Source: Motilibacter rhizosphaerae
GTDB taxonomy: Bacteria > Actinomycetota > Actinomycetes > Motilibacterales > Motilibacteraceae
Direction of reading: 5' to 3'
Assembly: GCF_004216915.1 (NCBI RefSeq)
Contig: NZ_SGXD01000001.1
Span: 620,001 to 684,000, forward strand
DNA: 64,000 nucleotides
The position numbers and the translations under genes are program-made. This document shows, in pieces, positions 60,589 through 64,000 of this stretch; within the stretch, counting starts at the first letter, position 1, and every line of letters begins with the position of its first letter. The notes under the pieces were generated by a model. The model ran no database searches. It had not been told where the DNA came from and worked only from the letters and a program-made list of their open reading frames with translations.

Positions 60589-61407
60589 TCACAGGTCGGG
60601 CTCTGGCTCGGGTTCCAGCTCGCCGGAGTGGCGTGGCGCGTACCCCTTGAGCCGGGCGCTCGACCCGTCCCACAGCGCGATCCCCCCGAGCAGGCCGGCG
60701 ATGTTCGGCACGGTCGTCACGTCGGCGCCGAGGTCCACGCGCAGGTGGCGGGCGTTGCCGCCGCCGACGTACAGCCGGTCCCACCACAGCACCCAGCGCA
60801 GGCCGTAGACGGCGTCGGCGACGCGCGCGTTCCAGCGCTCGCGGCCGATCCGCGCGCGGGCGAGGTTGCCGAGCCGCTCGTCGTACGACTCGCCCTTGCG
60901 CAGCAGGTGCGCCGACATCTCGATCTTCGGCAGCAGTCGCCCGTCCTCGAACATCGCGAACCCGAACCCCGTGCCCAGCGTGATGACGACCTCGAAGCCG
61001 CGGCCCTCGATCACCGCGCAGCCGTGCATCTCCGCGTCGTTGACCGCGCGGACGGGCGCGCCGAGCGCCGCCGCGAGCGCGGCCTCGACGTCGAAGTCGC
61101 GCCACTCCTCGACCAGGGCGGGGTCCTGCGGGCTGAAGGGGCCGGCGACCGTCACGAAGTGGGGCGTGTGCTTGACGCGGCCCTGCCGCAGGACGCCCGG
61201 GACGCCGACGGAGACGCGGTCCCACGTCCCGAACTCGCGCGTCAGCTCGACGATCGTCGCGACGAACACCGACGTGGGGCAGGGGTACGGCGTCTCCACC
61301 CGCCGCCGGGGGGTGACCAGCGTGCCGCTCTGGTCGAGGACGCCCGCCTTGATGCCGGTCCCCCCGCAGTCGACGACGAGCGTGCGGGCTCCGGAGGCGG
61401 TGGGCAC
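60589..61407 (-). CDS. ROK-family sugar kinase (polyphosphate-glucokinase-like)
   Basis: 272 aa. The ASKHA phosphate-1 motif LVVDCGGTGIKAGVLDQSGT is at the N-terminus; SVGVPGVLRQGRVKHTPHF contains the sugar-binding region, VRAVNDAEMHGCAVIEGRGF the catalytic Asp, and VITLGTGFGFAMFEDGRLLP the phosphate-2 loop. The ROK zinc motif CxCGxxGC is missing, as in polyphosphate glucokinases. It probably phosphorylates glucose or a related sugar, fitting the alpha-glucan genes. GTG start; TAGTCT five bases upstream overlaps the divergent def promoter. Confidence 0.82.
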   Translation of the reverse strand: MPTASGARTLVVDCGGTGIKAGVLDQSGTLVTPRRRVETPYPCPTSVFVATIVELTREFGTWDRVSVGVPGVLRQGRVKHTPHFVTVAGPFSPQDPALVEEWRDFDVEAALAAALGAPVRAVNDAEMHGCAVIEGRGFEVVITLGTGFGFAMFEDGRLLPKIEMSAHLLRKGESYDERLGNLARARIGRERWNARVADAVYGLRWVLWWDRLYVGGGNARHLRVDLGADVTTVPNIAGLLGGIALWDGSSARLKGYAPRHSGELEPEPEPDL

Positions 61408-61412
61408 AGTCG

Positions 61413-61422
61413 AGACTACTGT
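61413..61422. promoter_or_regulatory. Overlapping divergent -10 elements (ROK kinase / def)
   Basis: Only 21 bases separate the two start codons. Rightward TACTGT (61417-61422) is six bases before ATG 61429; leftward TAGTCT (61418-61413) is five bases before GTG 61407. The two hexamers overlap by two bases. Both genes therefore look leaderless, and simultaneous polymerase occupancy is impossible. Confidence 0.6.
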
Positions 61423-61428
61423 GGCGCC

Positions 61429-62064
61429 ATGGGAGGACCAGGCATGACGGCGCCGGAGACGGGGCTGCCGGAGACGGGGCTGCCGGAGGGCACGTCCCGC
61501 CCGCGGCTGCTCGTGCGCCGCTACGGCGACCCGGTGCTGTCGACCCCGGCCCAGCCGGTCGAGGCGTTAGACGACGAGCTCGCCGACCTCGTCGACAAGA
61601 TGTGGGAGACGCTCGCGGCCGCCGACGGCGTCGGGCTCGCCGCGCCGCAGGTGGGCGTGGGGCTGCGGCTGTTCGTCATCGACTGCCCCGGCCCCGACGA
61701 CACGCACGCCAAGGGCGTCGTCGTGAACCCCGTCCTCGAGGTCGACGAGCGCAGCCGCGACCTCGACAGCGGCGAGGAGGGCTGCCTGTCGGTGCCCGGC
61801 GCCTGGCACGAGGTGGCCCGCCCGGGGTGGGCGCGCGTGACGGGCGTCGACGAGCACGGCGAGCCCGTCTCCTTCGAGGGGACCGGGCTCATCGCCCGCT
61901 GCCTCCAGCACGAGTACGACCACCTCGACGGGATCGTCTACGTGGACCGGCTCCCCAGGCGGGCGCGCAAGCGGCTGCTGGAGGAGATGGGCTCACCCGC
62001 GTGGTCCGACCTCGCCCGAGATGAGCGCCGCGACGGGTCCCGAGACGAGCAGGAGCGCGTGTGA
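61429..62064 (+). CDS. def: Peptide deformylase
   Basis: 211-aa Fe/Zn enzyme that removes the formyl group from nascent proteins. The three motifs are intact: GVGLAAPQVGVG (motif 1), EEGCLSVPG (motif 2, metal Cys) and LQHEYDHLDGIVYVDRL (motif 3, two metal His and catalytic Glu). ATG 61429 fits a leaderless transcript (TACTGT six bases upstream). ATG 61444, after GGGAGG, is an alternative start giving 206 aa. The stop overlaps the next GTG (GTGA). Confidence 0.95.
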   Translation: MGGPGMTAPETGLPETGLPEGTSRPRLLVRRYGDPVLSTPAQPVEALDDELADLVDKMWETLAAADGVGLAAPQVGVGLRLFVIDCPGPDDTHAKGVVVNPVLEVDERSRDLDSGEEGCLSVPGAWHEVARPGWARVTGVDEHGEPVSFEGTGLIARCLQHEYDHLDGIVYVDRLPRRARKRLLEEMGSPAWSDLARDERRDGSRDEQERV

Positions 62065-63512
62065 GCGACCAGACCGGTGCCCCGCAGAGCGGTGGGGGCA
62101 GCAGCAGCGTCGTCGAGACCGACGTCGTCGTCATCGGTGGTGGTCCGGCGGGCGAGAACGCCGCTGACCGCGCCGTCCAGGGCGGCTTGCAGGCCGTGCT
62201 CGTCGAGGGTGAGCTGCTCGGGGGCGAGTGCTCCTACTGGGCGTGCATGCCGAGCAAGGCGCTGCTGCGCGACACCCAGGTGCTGAGCGAGGCCAGGGCC
62301 CTGCCCGGCGCGCGCGCCGCCCTCAGCGGCCAGCTGGACGTGGCGGCGGTGCTCGCCCGGCGCACGTCGTTCACCTCGGACTGGGACGACGCGGGCCAGG
62401 TGTCGTGGGCCGACGGCGCCGGCATCAGCGTCCTGCGCGGTCACGGCCGCCTCTCCGGGGAGCGCGAGGTCACGGTCGAGACGGCCGAGGGGGTCCGTAC
62501 GCTGCGGGCGAGGCACGCCGTCGTCCTGGCCACCGGCTCGACGGCCGTGGTCCCCGGCACCTTCGCCGACGTGCAGCCGTGGACCAGCCGGGAGGCGACG
62601 TCCGCCAAGGAGCCGCCCGCGAGCCTCGTCGTGGTCGGCGGCGGGGTCGTCGCCTGCGAGCTCGCACTGGCGTGGCAGGGGCTGGGCTCGACCGTCACGC
62701 TGCTCGTCCGCGACCAGGGCCTCCTCGGCCGGCTGGAGCCCTTCGCCGGCGAGCTCGTCCTCGCGGGGCTGCGCGAGCACGGCGTCGACGTCCGGCTCGG
62801 GGTCAGCGTCGAGTCCGCCCGCCGCGAGGACGGCGAGGTGGTCCTCGGGCTCGCCGGCGGCGGTGAGGTGCGCGCGGCGGAGGTGCTCGTCGCGACGGGC
62901 CGGCGGCCGCGTACCCGCGACGTGGGGCTCGAGTCCGTCGGGATCGACCCGGAGCACGCCGTCGAGGTCGACGACACGCTGCGGGTCCCGGGCTCGGACT
63001 GGCTGTACGCCGTCGGAGACGTCAACGGCCGCAACCTGCTCACGCACATGGGCAAGTACCAGGCCCGGGCGTGCGGAGACGCGATCGCGGCGCGAGCGCG
63101 CGGCGAGCAGCTCACCGGCGAGCGCTGGGCGAGGACGTCCGCGAGCGCCGACGCCGCGGCGACCCCGTCGGTGGTGTTCACCGTGCCCGAGGTGGCGTCG
63201 GTGGGGCTGACCCTCGCCGAGGCCCAGTCCCGCGGCCTGCGCGTGCGCGCGGTCGACTACGAGCTGGGTTCCGTCGCCGGCGCCTCGCTGCTCGCCGACG
63301 GCTACTCCGGGACGGCGCGCCTGGTCGTCGACGAGGACCGGCGCGTCGTCGTGGGCGCGACGTTCGTCGGCGCGGGCGTCGCCGAGCTGCTCCACTCGGC
63401 CACCGTCGCCGTCGTCGGCGAGGTGCCGCTGGAGCGCCTGTGGCACGCGGTGCCGTCCTACCCGACCATGAGCGAGGTGTGGCTCCGGCTGCTGGAGGCG
63501 TACGGCCTCTAG
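62061..63512 (+). CDS. Class I pyridine nucleotide-disulfide oxidoreductase (lipoamide dehydrogenase/mercuric reductase family)
   Basis: 483-aa FAD flavoenzyme. FAD loop VVVIGGGPAGENAADRAV, redox-active disulfide in GGECSYWACMPSKALL (CxxxxC spacing), NAD(P) loop LVVVGGGVVACELALAWQGL, and FAD segment WLYAVGDVNGRNLLTHMGKY. The dimerisation domain ends HAVPSYPTMSEVWLRLL: the catalytic HPHPT of lipoamide dehydrogenase is replaced by VPSYPT, so it is probably not a true lipoamide dehydrogenase. CSYWAC instead of CLNVGC marks a separate actinobacterial subgroup whose substrate I do not know. Coupled to def by GTGA. Confidence 0.88.
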   Translation: MSDQTGAPQSGGGSSSVVETDVVVIGGGPAGENAADRAVQGGLQAVLVEGELLGGECSYWACMPSKALLRDTQVLSEARALPGARAALSGQLDVAAVLARRTSFTSDWDDAGQVSWADGAGISVLRGHGRLSGEREVTVETAEGVRTLRARHAVVLATGSTAVVPGTFADVQPWTSREATSAKEPPASLVVVGGGVVACELALAWQGLGSTVTLLVRDQGLLGRLEPFAGELVLAGLREHGVDVRLGVSVESARREDGEVVLGLAGGGEVRAAEVLVATGRRPRTRDVGLESVGIDPEHAVEVDDTLRVPGSDWLYAVGDVNGRNLLTHMGKYQARACGDAIAARARGEQLTGERWARTSASADAAATPSVVFTVPEVASVGLTLAEAQSRGLRVRAVDYELGSVAGASLLADGYSGTARLVVDEDRRVVVGATFVGAGVAELLHSATVAVVGEVPLERLWHAVPSYPTMSEVWLRLLEAYGL

Positions 63513-63535
63513 GGTGCGGTAACCTCGCTCCTGCT

Positions 63536-63626
63536 GGAGGCGTCGCCTAGTCCGGTCTATGGCGCCCGCCTGCTAAGCGGGTTGAGGCCTACAAGCCTCT
63601 CGCGGGTTCAAATCCCGCCGCCTCCG
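63536..63626 (+). tRNA. tRNA-Ser (anticodon GCT)
   Basis: 91 nt: acceptor GGAGGCG/CGCCTCC, anticodon loop CTGCTAA (anticodon GCT), long variable arm GGTTGAGGCCTACAAGCCTC and T-loop GGTTCAAATCC. It reads AGC/AGU codons. No encoded CCA. It starts 23 bases after the oxidoreductase stop. Confidence 0.97.
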
Positions 63627-63632
63627 CACCCC

Positions 63633-63668
63633 CCGGCCGTCGGGCACGATCGCGTGCCCGGCGGCCGG
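63633..63668 (+). terminator. Terminator after tRNA-Ser(GCT)
   Basis: 16-bp stem (one G-T pair) with loop ATCG; the inner part is CGGGCACG / CGTGCCCG, the outer part CCGGCCG / CGGCCGG. Starts six bases after the tRNA. Confidence 0.8.
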
Positions 63669-63698
63669 ACCCGTCTCTGCTCACCCCCGCCGCCCTCG

Positions 63699-63750
63699 GC
63701 GGTGATCATGCACGTCTCGCGCCGCCCCAGGTCCTGCATGATCACGGGGG
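63699..63750. repeat. TGATCA element cluster E (1 forward + 1 reverse copy)
   Basis: Forward copy 63699-63720 and reverse copy 63725-63750 face each other and can form a long stem. The reverse copy overlaps the 3' end of the MFS gene; the TGA stop codon (63744-63742) is the TGA of TGATCA. Confidence 0.88.
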
Positions 63751-64000
63751 AGGAGCGGGCGCGGCGGCGGTCGGGCGGCGGCCGAGCAGGGCGAGCACCG
63801 CGGCGGCGGCACCGACGAGCCCCACCGCGCCCAGGCCCTCCACCACCGCGAGCGCGACGGCAGCGGCGCGGCCGGCCCGCTCCGGGTCCACCGCCACCGC
63901 GGCGGCGAGCGTCGTGCCGGCGCCGGGCGCGGCGTACCGGAAGAGCGCGAGGCTCGCGCTCCCCAGCACGGCGATCCCGAGCGCGCCGCCCAGCTCCGCC
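63742..64000 (-). CDS. MFS exporter (DHA2 type), C-terminal fragment cut by window
   Basis: The last 85 codons of a leftward gene; the 5' part lies beyond the right edge. AELGGALGIAVLGSASLALF is the signature of helix 13 in 14-helix EmrB/QacA-type exporters. A final helix LGAVGLVGAAAAVLALLG (about 20 residues) and a Pro/Ala-rich tail APAPPP follow. The stop codon lies inside a TGATCA element. Confidence 0.75.
   Translation of the reverse strand, partial: AELGGALGIAVLGSASLALFRYAAPGAGTTLAAAVAVDPERAGRAAAVALAVVEGLGAVGLVGAAAAVLALLGRRPTAAAPAPPP

Noticed and set aside
52112-63626. tRNA-Ser genes as integration sites
   Set aside because: No tRNA 3'-end duplication or recombinase was seen next to either tRNA.

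Overview
The window is a 64 kb chromosomal piece of a very GC-rich actinomycete. Evidence: strong G/C bias at third codon positions, many GTG starts, tight GTGA/ATGA start-stop overlaps, many genes that look leaderless, a bacterial proteasome activator (bpa) ending in GQYL, and MarR/TetR/LacI/ArsR-rich regulation. I cannot fix the genus from sequence alone. No integrase, transposase, phage module, rRNA or CRISPR array was seen. Both window ends cut genes: a GH15 glucanase on the left and an MFS exporter on the right.

Layout. 1-9.5 kb: secreted GH15 glucanase, divergent marR/nitroreductase pair, NmtR/CzrA-like ArsR with a P1B-4-type metal ATPase, a diguanylate cyclase, an MFS exporter fused head-to-head with a TetR remnant, and a methyltransferase. 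9.5-19.3 kb: GGDEF-EAL protein, secreted zinc protease, HNH/13E12 protein, tetR/epimerase pair with twin operators, DMT exporter, PQQ-like lipoprotein and a frameshifted GNAT. 19.3-27.7 kb: a LacI-headed alpha-glucan locus (GH13, sugar ABC importer without ATPase, GH87-like beta-helix enzyme). 27.7-31.4 kb: PPOX, bpa, beta-propeller protein, quinone oxidoreductase. 31.5-36.6 kb: assimilatory nitrite reduction (nirB, nirD, HemD-HTH fusion, CbiX-like chelatase) with matching GlnR-like boxes. 36.6-45 kb: EAL-LOV-GGDEF photoreceptor candidate, DeoR/aldose epimerase, subtilisin with W-x4 tail, sulfotransferase and propeller protein. 45-54 kb: second sugar ABC importer, MocR regulator, GGDEF protein, tRNA-Ser(TGA), secreted propeller. 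54-64 kb: LacI/Gfo-Idh pair, second subtilisin with 23 GAGWR repeats, 7-TM GGDEF-EAL protein, ROK kinase, peptide deformylase, flavin disulfide oxidoreductase, tRNA-Ser(GCT).

Themes. (i) Carbohydrate, especially alpha-glucan, use: two ABC importers, GH15, GH13, GH87, aldose epimerase and ROK kinase; neither importer has its own ATPase, so a shared MsiK-type ATPase elsewhere is likely. (ii) Cyclic-di-GMP signalling: five GGDEF and/or EAL proteins, one with a LOV light sensor. (iii) Nitrite assimilation with siroheme supply in one operon-like block.

The most unusual signals are a family of about 25-bp elements (CCCCGTGATCATGCA...TGGGG, 20 copies in five clusters), confined to gaps at gene 3' ends and once supplying a stop codon; two subtilisins whose unrelated C-terminal tails both place a tryptophan every fifth residue; and a very regular TANNNT-6nt-start arrangement before about sixteen genes, which implies widespread leaderless transcription.
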